A DNA stretch of 64,000 bases from Nocardia salmonicida NBRC 13393 (GCF_001613085.1 NZ_BDBR01000035.1:1-64000), one strand, 5' to 3'. Positions 1-8,826 are shown, counted from the stretch's first letter. Program-made: numbers and translations. The notes: a model not told the origin generated them from the sequence alone.

Positions 1-297
1 GCGCGCACCAGCCTTTCCGCCGCCGCGCACGCGATCGACGCCGATCCGCGAGACACCGCCGGTGACGGTCGAGTCCGGGCCCGGACTGTGCGTGCGGTGG
101 TCGAGCAGGCGTCGACCGAAACCTTGGACCGGGTCGGGCGCGCGCTCGGCGCGGGACCGCTGTGCGGCGACAGCGCCCATGCCCGCCGGGTCGCGGACCT
201 GACCGTGTACCTGCGCCAGAGTCATGCCGAACGCGATCTGGCCGCCCTCGGCCGTGACCAGGCGGAAAAGGAGTTCTCATGGTTACCCGGCCGCTGA
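1..297 (+). CDS. Acyl-CoA dehydrogenase, C-terminal end (cut by window edge)
   Basis: The reading frame is open from base 1 to the TGA at 295-297 and gives about 98 residues, so only the C-terminal end of the protein is present. The tail contains ADLTVYLRQSHAERDLAALG, which resembles the C-terminal helix of acyl-CoA dehydrogenases. The family call rests partly on context: in mycobacteria and nocardiae an acyl-CoA dehydrogenase gene is commonly followed by a PIG-L deacetylase and a NodS-like methyltransferase, exactly the order seen here. The stop lies 19 bases inside the next gene, so the three genes are translationally coupled. The substrate cannot be inferred from this fragment. Confidence 0.6.
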   Translation, partial: ARTSLSAAAHAIDADPRDTAGDGRVRARTVRAVVEQASTETLDRVGRALGAGPLCGDSAHARRVADLTVYLRQSHAERDLAALGRDQAEKEFSWLPGR

Positions 298-1031
298 TCG
301 ATACGCAAGGTCCCGGTGCGGACGAAGGTGTCTGGGCGCGGTGGCGGGCGAGTCGACCCGAACTCCCGATCCACGGCTGGCAGCACCTCGTCGTGGTCGC
401 GCCGCATCCCGACGACGAGGTGCTCGGAGCGGGCGGGCTCATCGCGCAGCTGCGATCCGCCGACATCCCGGTCACGCTGATCGCGGTCACCGACGGTGAG
501 GCCTCGCATCCGGGCTCACCCACCCACACCCCTGCCGAGCTGGCCGCTCTGCGTATCGAGGAATCGCAGAACGCGGCCTACGAACTCGCTACCGGAGCGC
601 CGATGCGGCTCGGTATGCGCGACGGCGGTCTCGCGGAGCAGGAGACCGAGCTCACTGATCTGCTCACCTATGTCCTGTCCCACCTCGGTGGACCAGGAGT
701 GCGGTGCGCGGCCACCTGGCGCCACGACGGTCACCCCGACCACGAAGCTGTCGGCCGAGCCGCCGCCGCGGCCTGCGCCGACACCGCGACCGAGCTGCTC
801 GAGTACCCGGTGTGGATGTGGCACTGGGGCAGTCCGGAGCATCCGAGAGTGACCTCGGAGAATGCCCTCGCACTACCGCTGTCGCCGTCGGCGGTCGCGG
901 CCAAGGCGCGGGCGATGGCGCAGCATCGCACTCAGATCCGCCCGCTGTCGGATCATCCGGCGGATCGTCCCGTCCTGCCCGCGCATGTCCTCCAGCGCTT
1001 CACCGCACCGGACGAGGTCTTCTTCCAGTGA
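279..1031 (+). CDS. PIG-L (LmbE-type) family deacetylase
   Basis: The protein has 250 residues. PIG-L enzymes are zinc-dependent N-acetylglucosamine deacetylases or amidases. The N-terminal metal motif is clear as VAPHPDDEVLGAGG at residues 40-53 (His43, Asp45, Asp46), and a second motif, WRHDGHPDHEAVG, follows near residue 150. Length is normal for the family. It overlaps the upstream acyl-CoA dehydrogenase by 19 bp and the downstream methyltransferase by 4 bp, so it is in an operon. By family the substrate could be a glycoconjugate or a mycothiol-type amide; nothing here decides it, and MshB or Mca identity is not claimed. Confidence 0.9.
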   Translation: MVTRPLIDTQGPGADEGVWARWRASRPELPIHGWQHLVVVAPHPDDEVLGAGGLIAQLRSADIPVTLIAVTDGEASHPGSPTHTPAELAALRIEESQNAAYELATGAPMRLGMRDGGLAEQETELTDLLTYVLSHLGGPGVRCAATWRHDGHPDHEAVGRAAAAACADTATELLEYPVWMWHWGSPEHPRVTSENALALPLSPSAVAAKARAMAQHRTQIRPLSDHPADRPVLPAHVLQRFTAPDEVFFQ

Positions 1032-1642
1032 GCGAAACACCCATGCCGCCGGGCTATTTCGATCGGATGTACGCCCACGACGACGACCCGTGGCGCTTCA
1101 CCACCCGCTGGTACGAGCAGCGCAAACGTGCGTTGACCATGGCGATGTTGCCGAAGGCGCACTATCGAAGAGGGTTCGAGCCCGGCTGCTCCATCGGTGT
1201 GCTCACCGAGGAGCTCGCCGGTCGCTGCGATCATCTGGTGGGTACCGATATCGCTGAGCGTGCACTCGACGCCGCGCGATTGCGTCTGGTCGACGTACCG
1301 GTGGAGTTCCGGCTGTGGGGTCTGGGGCAGCCCTGGGAGGCAGAGGATTTCGATCTCATCGTCTTGAGTGAAGTCTGCTATTACCTCGACGCCGCGAGTC
1401 TGCGCGACGTCTTCGAGCAAGCCGTGACGCACCTCGAGCCGGGGGGCACCCTGCTGTGCGCGCACTGGCGCCACGTCGTGGCGGATTACCCGCTGACCGG
1501 CGACGACGTCCACGCGATCGCCCGCCAGACCACGGGCCTGTCGGCCTCGGCCCACTACGAGGACGATGACCTGCTCATCGACGTGTTCGCGGCGTCGACC
1601 CGGGTCCCACCCTCGGTGGCCGAGGTCGAGGGCCTCGTCTGA
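1028..1642 (+). CDS. SAM-dependent methyltransferase, NodS-like
   Basis: I start the gene at the GTG at 1028, whose GTGA overlaps the PIG-L stop, giving 204 residues beginning VSETPMPPGYFDRMYAHDDD. The opening YFDRMYAHDDDPWRF is typical of NodS-type methyltransferases. The SAM-binding motif I is FEPGCSIGVLTEELA, followed by the acidic strand LVGTDIAERAL. A longer frame opens at 704 but its extension is the shadow of the PIG-L gene. It probably acts on the product of the neighbouring deacetylase or on a glycan intermediate; the acceptor is unknown. A glycosyltransferase often completes this cluster elsewhere but is not present downstream. Confidence 0.87.
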   Translation: MSETPMPPGYFDRMYAHDDDPWRFTTRWYEQRKRALTMAMLPKAHYRRGFEPGCSIGVLTEELAGRCDHLVGTDIAERALDAARLRLVDVPVEFRLWGLGQPWEAEDFDLIVLSEVCYYLDAASLRDVFEQAVTHLEPGGTLLCAHWRHVVADYPLTGDDVHAIARQTTGLSASAHYEDDDLLIDVFAASTRVPPSVAEVEGLV

Positions 1643-1865
1643 TCCAGTCGAATTACCGCAGCCGGGCGGGGAATCCCGCGCGGGCATGGGTGTCGGCGCG
1701 ATCGGATAGCATCCCCGGTACTACTTTCGGTCCAGCAACCGGCCGGCGGAGTCAGTTCGCGCAGTGGGCGCCTGTGATCGGAGGCTTTCGTGCACACCCT
1801 GGGTTCTGTGCTGTCCAGGTGGGGAGGGGTAGGTCTGATGTGGTGCGAGCAGGCGACTCTCGGCT

Positions 1866-3110
1866 GTGCCGGCGGTGGTTGTGGTGCGCAGTGACGCGTT
1901 GAACGCCGATCTCTTCGCGGCCGGGCCCGGATCGCGGCGCCAACTCCACATACTGCTGGTCGAGGACGATCCCGGCGACGCTTTGCTGGTAGAGGAGATG
2001 GTCGCGGACCTGTCTCCGCGCCCACACCTGGATTGGGTACGCACCCTGACCGAGGCAGGCGAGCGCCTACGCACCGACGTCCCCGATTGTGTGCTGCTCG
2101 ATCTGCATCTCCCCGACGCGGACGGACTCGAGGCGCTGGCCGGGATTCGCGTTCGCAACGACCAGGTCCCTGTCGTGGTGATGACCGGACTCGACCAAGA
2201 GCGCACCGGGCTGTTCGCGTTGGCCTCCGGCGCGCAGGACTACCTGGTCAAGGGTCGAGTCGACCCGGAATTGTTCGGGCGCGCAGTGCGTTACGCGATC
2301 CAGCGCAAACAGGCCGAACTCACCAGCGCGGCCCTGCAGGCCAGTCAGATGCGGGCGCAGGAGAACTCCCGGCTGGAACGCGGACTGTTGCCGACTCCGC
2401 TGCTGGGCGCCGACCCCGCAGTCGAGGTGGTGTCGCGGTATCGACCCGGTCGTGACCACTCACTGCTCGGCGGTGATTTCTACGACGTGGTCCAGGACCC
2501 GACCGGCGTCGTGCACGCCATCATCGGTGACGTCTCAGGCCACGGTCCCGATGCCGCGGCGACCGGGGTCGCCTTACGACTGGCGTGGCGCACGCTGGTG
2601 CTCAGCGGCGTCACCGGTGCCAGGCAACTGAACCTGCTCGAGGAAGTGCTGCTCGCCGAACGCGCCGATCAGCAAACCTTCGCCACCGCAACCAGCTTGG
2701 TACTCGACCCGGCGACCCGAGAGGTGTCGGTACGCCGCGCGGGACACCCCGGCATGCTGCGGTGCACCGGTACCGGACTGAGCTGGATCGAGGTGCCGGG
2801 CGGACCGGCCCTCGGTTTCGTCCCGGGCTACGCGCAGTGGCCGGCGCACGAGGTGGCACTCGCGGACGACGCGGGGCTGATGCTGTTCACCGATGGCTTG
2901 TTCGAAGGACGTGTCGGCGACGGCAGCACCCGCCTCGGCGAAGACGGATTGTTCGAACTGGCACAGACACTGCCCACCGAGCAGCCCGAGACCTTCGTCG
3001 ACGCGCTGATCGGACAGGTCGCGGAGCTGTCTTCGGCGGCCGGCGGTTTGGATGACGATGTGGCCATCCTGTATTTGCGGTGGAGTGATGCGATGAGGCG
3101 GACGACGTGA
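1866..3110 (+). CDS. Response regulator with PP2C/SpoIIE-type phosphatase output (RsbU-like)
   Basis: The protein has 414 residues with a GTG start; alternative GTG codons follow at 1875, 1881 and 1884. Residues 27-145 form a CheY-like receiver with acidic pair Asp34/Asp35, phospho-acceptor Asp79 in VLLDLHLPDADG and Lys129 in DYLVKG. A linker helix leads to a PP2C-type serine phosphatase with metal-binding motifs GGDFYD and IGDVSGHGPDAAATG. This architecture is the switch phosphatase of partner-switching systems: phosphorylation of the receiver would activate dephosphorylation of a STAS anti-anti-sigma factor. The stop overlaps the histidine kinase start by 4 bp. Likely STAS targets lie at 5184-5540 and 7564-7998. 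Confidence 0.9.
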   Translation: MPAVVVVRSDALNADLFAAGPGSRRQLHILLVEDDPGDALLVEEMVADLSPRPHLDWVRTLTEAGERLRTDVPDCVLLDLHLPDADGLEALAGIRVRNDQVPVVVMTGLDQERTGLFALASGAQDYLVKGRVDPELFGRAVRYAIQRKQAELTSAALQASQMRAQENSRLERGLLPTPLLGADPAVEVVSRYRPGRDHSLLGGDFYDVVQDPTGVVHAIIGDVSGHGPDAAATGVALRLAWRTLVLSGVTGARQLNLLEEVLLAERADQQTFATATSLVLDPATREVSVRRAGHPGMLRCTGTGLSWIEVPGGPALGFVPGYAQWPAHEVALADDAGLMLFTDGLFEGRVGDGSTRLGEDGLFELAQTLPTEQPETFVDALIGQVAELSSAAGGLDDDVAILYLRWSDAMRRTT

Positions 3111-4729
3111 CGAGTAGTACATCCACCCGGTCCGGGTCGGTCCGCAAGATGACGGCACAGGGCTGGTTCCAGCTAGTGTTCGTGCTGATGATTTTGGTGG
3201 TGATCTTCGGTGCCGCGGCGGGCGCGCAGGTCATCGCGCACACCGGCCGGGTCACCGATCGTCTGCTCTCCGAAACTCTGCCCGCGGCCACCGAAGCCCA
3301 TCGGCTGCAGGGTGCGCTGCTGAATCAGGAGACCGGCATCCGCGGCTACGCCATCACCGCCGACCCGCAGTTCCTCGAGCCCTACGACCGAGGGCGGCAG
3401 GAGCAGACCCGCGCCGCGAACCGCTTGCGGGAGCTGCTCGGCGGCCATCCAGGATTGGTCGCCGACCTCGCCGCGGTCGACCTCGCCGCCCAGCGGTGGC
3501 AGGCCGACTTCACCGATCCGGGTACCGGGGCGGTGTCGCCTCGGGCGGGCACCGGTCTCGACGCCGCCACGGGAGCGGTGCGCAGAAAGGCGCTCTTCGA
3601 CGCCGTGCGCGGTACCTTCGCGGTGCAGAACGAGCATCTCACCGCGGTCGTCGACAGCGACTCCGCCGAGCTGGCGAGCGCGCGCACCACGCGCAACATC
3701 GTGCTGTCGGGCATCGTCGCTGTCTTCCTGCTGACCGGGGTGCTGCTCACCGTTCTGGTTCGGCGCCTGGTGGTTCGGCCGCTCGGCTATCTCACCGAGT
3801 CGTCGCGGCGGGTGGCCGCGGGGGAGTTCGACGCGCATATCGATGCCGTCGGCCCTTCCGATATCGCGTTGGTGTGCGAGGCGGTGGAGAACATGCGTCA
3901 CCACATCGTCGCCGAGCTCGACTCCACACGCATCCAGGAAGCGGTGTTGCTGCGACAGAAGCAGGATCTCGACGTCCAGGCCGAGGAACTGCGCCGATCC
4001 AACACCGAATTGGAGCAGTTCGCCTACGTCGCGTCCCATGATCTGCAGGAGCCGCTGCGCAAGGTGGCCTCGTTCTGCCAGCTGCTCGAGAAGCGCTACG
4101 GCGACCAACTCGACGATCGCGGCAAGCAGTACATCGATTTCGCCGTCGACGGCGCCAAACGCATGCAGGTGCTGATCAACGACCTGCTCACCTTCTCCCG
4201 CGTCGGCCGGATGTCGGAGGGCACCGAGCCGGTGGGCCTCGATCAGACCCTGGACGAGGCGGTGGCCGCGTTGTCGGCGACCATCGAGGAATCCGAGGCC
4301 GTGATCGAGCGCCCGGAGGCACTGCCGGAGCTCGTCGGGGAACCGACCCTGTTGGCCATGCTGTGGCAGAACCTCATCGGCAACGCGATCAAATTCCGCA
4401 AGCCCGACCTGACTCCTGTGGTCCGGGTGACGTGTGCGCCCAACGCCGACGACGCCGAGGAATGGGAGTTCTCGGTGTCGGACAACGGGATCGGCGTCGC
4501 AGCCGAATTCGCGGAGAAGGTCTTCGTCATCTTCCAGCGCCTACATCCGCGAGATGCCTACGGCGGCACCGGGATCGGACTGGCCGTGTGCAAGAAGATC
4601 GTGGAATTCCACGGCGGCCGGATCTGGCTCGATACCGACTATCGTGACGGCACCCGCCTGTGCTTCACCCTGCGGGCGGCCGCGCCCGCGACCACCGCTG
4701 TATCCATCGAGAACGAGGTATTCGCATGA
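3107..4729 (+). CDS. Membrane sensor histidine kinase (CHASE3-HAMP-HisKA-HATPase)
   Basis: The protein has 540 residues with a GTG start overlapping the preceding gene. A transmembrane helix spans about residues 20-42. A CHASE3-like extracytoplasmic domain follows (LNQETGIRGYAITADPQFLE near residue 75), then a second membrane helix near 190-215, a HAMP linker and a coiled coil. The dimerisation/phosphoacceptor segment is SHDLQEPLRKVASFCQLLE with the phosphorylated His. The ATPase has N box NLIGNAIKF, DNGIGV and GGTGIGLAVCKKI. This bacteriophytochrome-like kinase module is usually encoded beside an Rcp1-like single-domain receiver, as here. It probably phosphorylates one or both flanking receivers in response to an unknown envelope signal. 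Confidence 0.93.
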   Translation: MTSSTSTRSGSVRKMTAQGWFQLVFVLMILVVIFGAAAGAQVIAHTGRVTDRLLSETLPAATEAHRLQGALLNQETGIRGYAITADPQFLEPYDRGRQEQTRAANRLRELLGGHPGLVADLAAVDLAAQRWQADFTDPGTGAVSPRAGTGLDAATGAVRRKALFDAVRGTFAVQNEHLTAVVDSDSAELASARTTRNIVLSGIVAVFLLTGVLLTVLVRRLVVRPLGYLTESSRRVAAGEFDAHIDAVGPSDIALVCEAVENMRHHIVAELDSTRIQEAVLLRQKQDLDVQAEELRRSNTELEQFAYVASHDLQEPLRKVASFCQLLEKRYGDQLDDRGKQYIDFAVDGAKRMQVLINDLLTFSRVGRMSEGTEPVGLDQTLDEAVAALSATIEESEAVIERPEALPELVGEPTLLAMLWQNLIGNAIKFRKPDLTPVVRVTCAPNADDAEEWEFSVSDNGIGVAAEFAEKVFVIFQRLHPRDAYGGTGIGLAVCKKIVEFHGGRIWLDTDYRDGTRLCFTLRAAAPATTAVSIENEVFA

Positions 4730-5187
4730 CCGATCCCGGCCAGCCGGTCGACATCCTGCTCGTCGAAGACGACCCCGGCGACGAACTGATGACGCGGGAA
4801 GCCTTCGAGGACAACAAGATCGGCAACACGCTGCACGTGGTCAGGGACGGCCAGGAGGCGCTGGACTTCATCTATCGCACCGGCGCGCACGTCGACGCTC
4901 CACGGCCGGATCTGATCCTGCTGGACCTGAACCTACCCAAGTACGACGGCAGGCAGGTGCTGGAGAAGATCAAGGCCGATCCGGAGCTGTCGCACATCCC
5001 CGTGGTCGTGCTCACCACATCGGCGGCCGAGGAAGACATTCTGCGCAGTTACAAACTGCACGCGAACGCCTACGTCACCAAGCCGGTGGATCTCGACCAG
5101 TTCATCGCCGCGATCAGGCAGATCGATGAGTTCTTCGTGCAGGTCGTGCGGCTCCCGCGAGTGCGGGAGCCGCGACCTCGGACCTAG
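4726..5187 (+). CDS. Single-domain response regulator (Rcp1-like)
   Basis: I start at the ATG at 4726, inside the ATGA that overlaps the kinase stop, giving 153 residues. Longer in-frame extension into the kinase is rejected. The receiver carries the acidic cluster in ILLVEDDPGDELMTREAF, phospho-acceptor Asp in LILLDLNLPKYDG and Lys in NAYVTKPVD. There is no output domain, so it works by protein contact or as a phosphate shuttle, as in Rcp1 of cyanobacterial phytochrome systems. The three-gene run of receiver-phosphatase, kinase and receiver overlaps at each junction. The 3' end overlaps the convergent STAS gene by 4 bp. Confidence 0.92.
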   Translation: MTDPGQPVDILLVEDDPGDELMTREAFEDNKIGNTLHVVRDGQEALDFIYRTGAHVDAPRPDLILLDLNLPKYDGRQVLEKIKADPELSHIPVVVLTTSAAEEDILRSYKLHANAYVTKPVDLDQFIAAIRQIDEFFVQVVRLPRVREPRPRT

Positions 5188-5540
5188 TGCGCGTTCGGCT
5201 CGGCGGCGATCGCCGCCTCCAGGGTGCCGTAGACCGCGAGCAGCTTGTCGAGCCCGGTCAGTTCGATCGGTCGCGCGACCTCGCGGGAGGCGACCACGCG
5301 CAGCTGATAGGGCGCGGCCTTGGACACGACCAGCAACGCGCTGAGCCCGGCCGAGCCGAGGAAGCCGACCTGGGTCATATCGACCACCAGCGTCTTGCCG
5401 CCCTGCTGGGCCTTCTCCAGCACCGCTTGCAGCTGGGGCGCCGAGGCCATATCCACCTCACCACGAACGGTAAGGATTTCGAAGTCGTCTTGTGCCCGTG
5501 TCTGCACGTCGAGGTCTCGGAAGCCGCCTTCAACACTCAC
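5184..5540 (-). CDS. STAS-domain anti-sigma factor antagonist
   Basis: The protein has 118 residues, the usual length of RsbV/SpoIIAA-type antagonists. The core reads VRGEVDMASAPQLQAVLEKA, then VVDMTQVGFLGSAGLSALLV; the Ser in FLGSAGL is the expected regulatory phosphorylation site. An anti-anti-sigma factor binds the anti-sigma kinase when unphosphorylated and so frees the sigma factor. The likely partners are the RsbW-like ATPase at 5828-6241 and the PP2C phosphatase at 1866-3110. It is convergent with the receiver gene and preceded by a sigma-B/F-like promoter candidate. Confidence 0.9.
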   Translation of the reverse strand: MSVEGGFRDLDVQTRAQDDFEILTVRGEVDMASAPQLQAVLEKAQQGGKTLVVDMTQVGFLGSAGLSALLVVSKAAPYQLRVVASREVARPIELTGLDKLLAVYGTLEAAIAAEPNAH

Positions 5541-5635
5541 CGAAGGTCTCCCCGGTTGCGATTCGCCACTTTTCTACCTCTTACCTCTAGCTTCGCCGGG
5601 TCGGCGAATGTGCGAGCGATTCTTGCCCCAGCAAC

Positions 5636-5662
5636 CTACCCCATCCACTCGGGCCACAAACC
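5636..5662 (-). promoter_or_regulatory. Candidate sigma-B/sigma-F-type promoter for the STAS gene
   Basis: Read on the minus strand this is GGTTT, then a 16-base spacer, then GGGTAG. That fits the GTTT-N14-16-GGGTAT pattern of actinobacterial SigB/SigF promoters. It lies about 95 bases before the STAS start codon, which would make the antagonist gene a target of the sigma factor it controls. The match was found by eye. Confidence 0.4.
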
Positions 5663-5827
5663 GTTGCGCAGCACCGGGGTACCCTGGCTCGGACGTATCC
5701 GCCGGGCCGCGGTGAGAGGGCATTCTCACGCCCGGAAGTGGCATACCCGAGTACTGCACGGGTACTGCCAATGGCGCGGGGGTTCTCGCGGATTCGTTGG
5801 ACGTCGAGATGAAGAGGGAGGCATCAG

Positions 5828-6241
5828 GTGACGACGCACCCATCTCGGCAGGACAGCGCCGTGAAGCCGTTCGAGATCGATTTCTCGGCAGACGCCGCGC
5901 GGTTGGCCGAAGTACGTCACGCGCTGCAGGCGTGGCTGGCGGAGGTGCCGGTCGACCCGAACGCGGCCTACGACATCGTGCTCGCCGTCGGTGAAGCGTG
6001 TACCAACGCCGTCGAGCACGGTCACCGTGGCGACGGCGGCACAGTGCGCGTTACCGCCGCGCTCACCGAGACCCACGTCCACACCGTCGTGACCGACGGG
6101 GGGAGCTGGTTGACACCCGACCCGGACACCGATCAGTCACGTGGGCGTGGGATGGGCATCATGCGTGCCCTCAGCAGTGAATTCGAGGTCAGTACATCGG
6201 CGGCGGGCACCGTGGTGGATATGCGGTTCGCTCGGGCCTGA
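5828..6241 (+). CDS. RsbW-like anti-sigma factor / HATPase serine kinase
   Basis: The protein has 137 residues with a GTG start. It has the small GHKL fold: the N box EACTNAVEHGHRGDGG, the G1-type region VTDGGSW and the G2-like RGRGMGIMRALSSEFEV. Proteins of this type sequester a stress sigma factor and phosphorylate the STAS antagonist. No sigma factor gene is adjacent, so the target must be encoded elsewhere. It sits between the two STAS genes and near the PP2C and kinase, and is the natural centre of the partner-switching module. Confidence 0.9.
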   Translation: MTTHPSRQDSAVKPFEIDFSADAARLAEVRHALQAWLAEVPVDPNAAYDIVLAVGEACTNAVEHGHRGDGGTVRVTAALTETHVHTVVTDGGSWLTPDPDTDQSRGRGMGIMRALSSEFEVSTSAAGTVVDMRFARA

Positions 6242-6265
6242 GACGGCCCTAGACCTTCGCAGCGC

Positions 6266-7210
6266 TCATTCGCGCAGGGTCTGCCTCGGTGGTTGACCGT
6301 AGCGGTGGCGGTAGGCCGTGGCGAAGCGGCCGGGATGGGTGAAGCCCCACCGGTAGGCGATGGTCGCGACAGTCTGGCCGTCACCCGGCAGCGCGGCGCC
6401 GAGTTGTTCGTGTGCCGCCGCCAGCCGCAGTTGCTGCAGGTATTCGAGCGGCGTCGTGTCCAGATGACGACGAAAGGCCAGTTGCAGGGCGCGCGGAGTG
6501 ACAAAGGTCGCCGCCGCGATATCGGTGATCGCGATCCTTTCACCCAGATGCGACTCCATATAGGCGATGGCGCGGCGCACGGTGTGGGGGTGAGCGTCGT
6601 GCCGATCGGTGGCGTTCGGCTCGTTCTCGGCGGTCGTCGGCATGGTGGCCAGCACTGTCGCGGCGAGATAGTCCGAGGCCGCCGTGACGGTGAGCGGGCT
6701 GTTCGCTGCGTCGGGGTCGGCGGCGATCTGCTGCAGATGGGTGATCACCCGTCGCAGCCGGTTTCCGGCCGCGACCGTGACCGGTCGGTGCCCGTCTACC
6801 CGCACTCGTTCCCCGCCGTCGGCGGTGGCGACGCGGTCCAGGATCGCGGGGTCGAACATGGTGATGTCGTAGCGGCTGGTTCGGATGACGCCCGAGTAGG
6901 GCAGGTCGTGGGGGGTGAGCAGGCCTGTCTGCCCGGGGGTGAAGGTGTCGGGGCCGTCATCGTGATAGTTCTCGTCGATCCGGCCGCTGTGCACGGTGAC
7001 GAGGCAGACCCGGCCCAGCGGGTCGGCGTCGTAGGCCATGTCGAAACCCAGCTCGAGCTGGTCGAAGTTGATCGAACCGAGCACTTCGCGACGAATCCGA
7101 GTACGTACTTGGTGCGGGCCGTGATTGCTGATCTGCACCCTGGTGTAGGCGTTGTTGAGGAACTCCTCGGTCACCGCCAGGTCGTCGCTCTCGAAATTCA
7201 GGCTCTGCAC
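6266..7210 (-). CDS. AraC family transcriptional regulator
   Basis: I choose the GTG at 7210 because GGAGGG stands 6 bases before it; the frame could extend to 7246 without a ribosome site. The product is about 314 residues. The N-terminal two thirds is the AraC-binding-like sensor region found in actinobacterial regulators. The C-terminal hundred residues hold two helix-turn-helix motifs, with IAITDIAAATFVTPRALQLA and the signature WGFTHPGRFATAYRHRYGQ. It is convergent with the RsbW-like gene. No target is evident nearby. Confidence 0.9.
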   Translation of the reverse strand: MQSLNFESDDLAVTEEFLNNAYTRVQISNHGPHQVRTRIRREVLGSINFDQLELGFDMAYDADPLGRVCLVTVHSGRIDENYHDDGPDTFTPGQTGLLTPHDLPYSGVIRTSRYDITMFDPAILDRVATADGGERVRVDGHRPVTVAAGNRLRRVITHLQQIAADPDAANSPLTVTAASDYLAATVLATMPTTAENEPNATDRHDAHPHTVRRAIAYMESHLGERIAITDIAAATFVTPRALQLAFRRHLDTTPLEYLQQLRLAAAHEQLGAALPGDGQTVATIAYRWGFTHPGRFATAYRHRYGQPPRQTLRE

Positions 7211-7463
7211 GACGCTCCCTCCGTGGACACACGATGACGGGGGCACGGCGGAGACGGCGGGGCGCCGGACAACCGCGCCCGATGGCTACTCGCGCCCCAT
7301 ATTACCGGCTCGGGAATTGGCGACGCACCCGCTGTTTTGCCCTCGGCGCACCGCGTGTCGGGGGTACGGTGCTTGGGTCGCAGAGACGAAATACGAAAGC
7401 GGACCACCGCGATTCAGGACCGATAGCGAACAACTGGGTGCCCGGATGGCTCCGGAGCCATGC

Positions 7464-7488
7464 GGTTTGCCGGGCCGCGTGCTGGAAT
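7464..7488 (+). promoter_or_regulatory. Weak sigma-B-like promoter candidate for the second STAS gene
   Basis: GGTTT at 7464-7468 and GGAAT at 7484-7488 are 15 bases apart, a partial match to the SigB/F pattern, about 75 bases before the STAS start. The -10 element departs from consensus, so this is only suggestive. Confidence 0.22.
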
Positions 7489-7563
7489 AGGTAGCCGGCC
7501 CGATCTTGAGCCCACAGGACTGTTGGCAATGCACTGCTCCATGGTGCTGAAGAATCGAGTCTT

Positions 7564-7998
7564 TTGAACAATCGTCCCGACGAAACCCGCTCGCCCGCAG
7601 CCGACGACCCGGCTGCCGATCTCTGCCGCCGCTTGGATGCCGTCTCGGAATCCGCAGGGCAGGTCATCGTGCTCCATGCTCGCGGGGAGATCGACGCCTA
7701 TACCCTCCCGCGCTGGCGCGGCCTGCTCGAGTCCGCTGTCCCCGAGTCCGCCGAGGGCGGACATCTCGTCGTCGACTTGGACGAGGTCACGTTCCTGTCG
7801 GTACGTGCCGTGATGGTCCTCACCGATCTAGCCCAGCATCTGGACCGACGCGGCATCGGAATGCATCTCGCCGACGGGCGTGCTGCCACGACCATCGCGC
7901 GCGTGATCGACCTCGCCGGCATGACCGAGTGGATTTCGATCCACCGGGACCTCGCCACGGCCCTCGCCGCTACCGCCGGTCCGCGCTCCGACACCTGA
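7564..7998 (+). CDS. STAS-domain protein (second anti-sigma factor antagonist)
   Basis: The protein has 144 residues from a TTG start; the start is uncertain because no strong ribosome site is visible. The STAS core is VIVLHARGEIDAYTLPRWRG followed by LVVDLDEVTFLSVRAVMVLT. The canonical phosphorylatable Ser region reads FLSVRAV rather than FLGSAGL, but a Ser is kept. It is more diverged than the first STAS protein and could answer to a different anti-sigma factor. A long terminator hairpin follows directly. Confidence 0.85.
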   Translation: MNNRPDETRSPAADDPAADLCRRLDAVSESAGQVIVLHARGEIDAYTLPRWRGLLESAVPESAEGGHLVVDLDEVTFLSVRAVMVLTDLAQHLDRRGIGMHLADGRAATTIARVIDLAGMTEWISIHRDLATALAATAGPRSDT

Positions 7999-8028
7999 TC
8001 CTGGTGCTGCTGGGCTTCGATCGGCCGA

Positions 8029-8081
8029 GCACGAACGGAACGCCCCGCACTCTTTCCGAGTGCGGGGCGTTCCGTTCGTGC
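8029..8081. terminator. Perfect 24-bp hairpin, probable bidirectional terminator
   Basis: Bases 8029-8052 are exactly complementary to 8058-8081, with a 5-base loop (tttcc). The hairpin lies between the convergent STAS gene and the SRPBCC gene. It lacks a clear U tract, as is common for actinobacterial terminators. Confidence 0.8.
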
Positions 8082-8127
8082 ATAGGGGACAGGGGAGTCC
8101 TGGCCGCTGCCGTCAGCGTGTCAGGGG

Positions 8128-8595
8128 TCAGATCCCAGCGTCGGGGCGCGGGATGTCGCCGCGCCACGCACCGGTCGCGTGACCCTCGCTCTCGATGAAC
8201 TGCTTGAAGCGCTTCATGTCACCGTTCACTCGGTGCTCGAGCACGCCCAGTTTGTCGGCAGCGGTTTCGACGAAACCCTGTGGGTCGACATCCATCTGCG
8301 CCGTGACGCGGGTATGGGTGTCGTCGAGCCGGTGGAATGTGATGACTCCGGCATGGTCGGGTCCGCTGTCGGATTTCCACGCGACTCGCTCGTCCGGGTG
8401 CTGTTCGGTGATGGTGGCGTCGAACTCTCGTGTCGACGGGCCGACGTGGATGCGCCAGTGGGTGTGGCGGTCGTCGAGCTGACTGACCTGCTCGACTCCT
8501 TCCATGAACTGCGGAAAGGTTTCGAACTGCGTCCACTGGTTGTAGGCCGTACGGATCGGGACGTCTACATCGACAGTTGCGGCTACCGTGCTCAA
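8128..8595 (-). CDS. SRPBCC family protein (polyketide cyclase/CoQ-binding-like)
   Basis: The protein has 155 residues. The START/SRPBCC-like fold is indicated by DVDVPIRTAYNQWTQFETFP, the Gly/Pro-rich FPQFMEGVEQV and the paired strands RVAWKSDSGPDHAGVITFH and TRVTAQMDVDPQG. The whole pattern matches the common actinobacterial SRPBCC stress-associated proteins, whose ligand is usually unknown. It stands alone, facing the hairpin at 8029-8081. Residues ending EGHATGAWRGDIPRPDAGI form a charged tail. Confidence 0.87.
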   Translation of the reverse strand: MSTVAATVDVDVPIRTAYNQWTQFETFPQFMEGVEQVSQLDDRHTHWRIHVGPSTREFDATITEQHPDERVAWKSDSGPDHAGVITFHRLDDTHTRVTAQMDVDPQGFVETAADKLGVLEHRVNGDMKRFKQFIESEGHATGAWRGDIPRPDAGI

Positions 8596-8826
8596 CGGGT
8601 ACTCCTTCCCCAGCCTGCCTGCGTCTTGCCGTCACAGACTGGATTCGGTCACAGCTGCAAGCCTTCGAGGCCCTGCAACTCGTACAGTGACTGCCTACCC
8701 GGGGCCCGAAAGCGCAAACAGGAGTACGGCGCTCAGGCGCGGCTGTTTGGGATGCGGATTTCGAGGTAACACGACGGTGCGGCCGTCGGCCGCGAGCCGT
8801 TCACCATATCGTCGAAGGAGGAGTTC

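Noticed and set aside
704..1027. Long N-terminal extension of the methyltransferase frame
   Set aside because: It is the shadow of the PIG-L gene; the GTG at 1028 overlaps the PIG-L stop in operon style.
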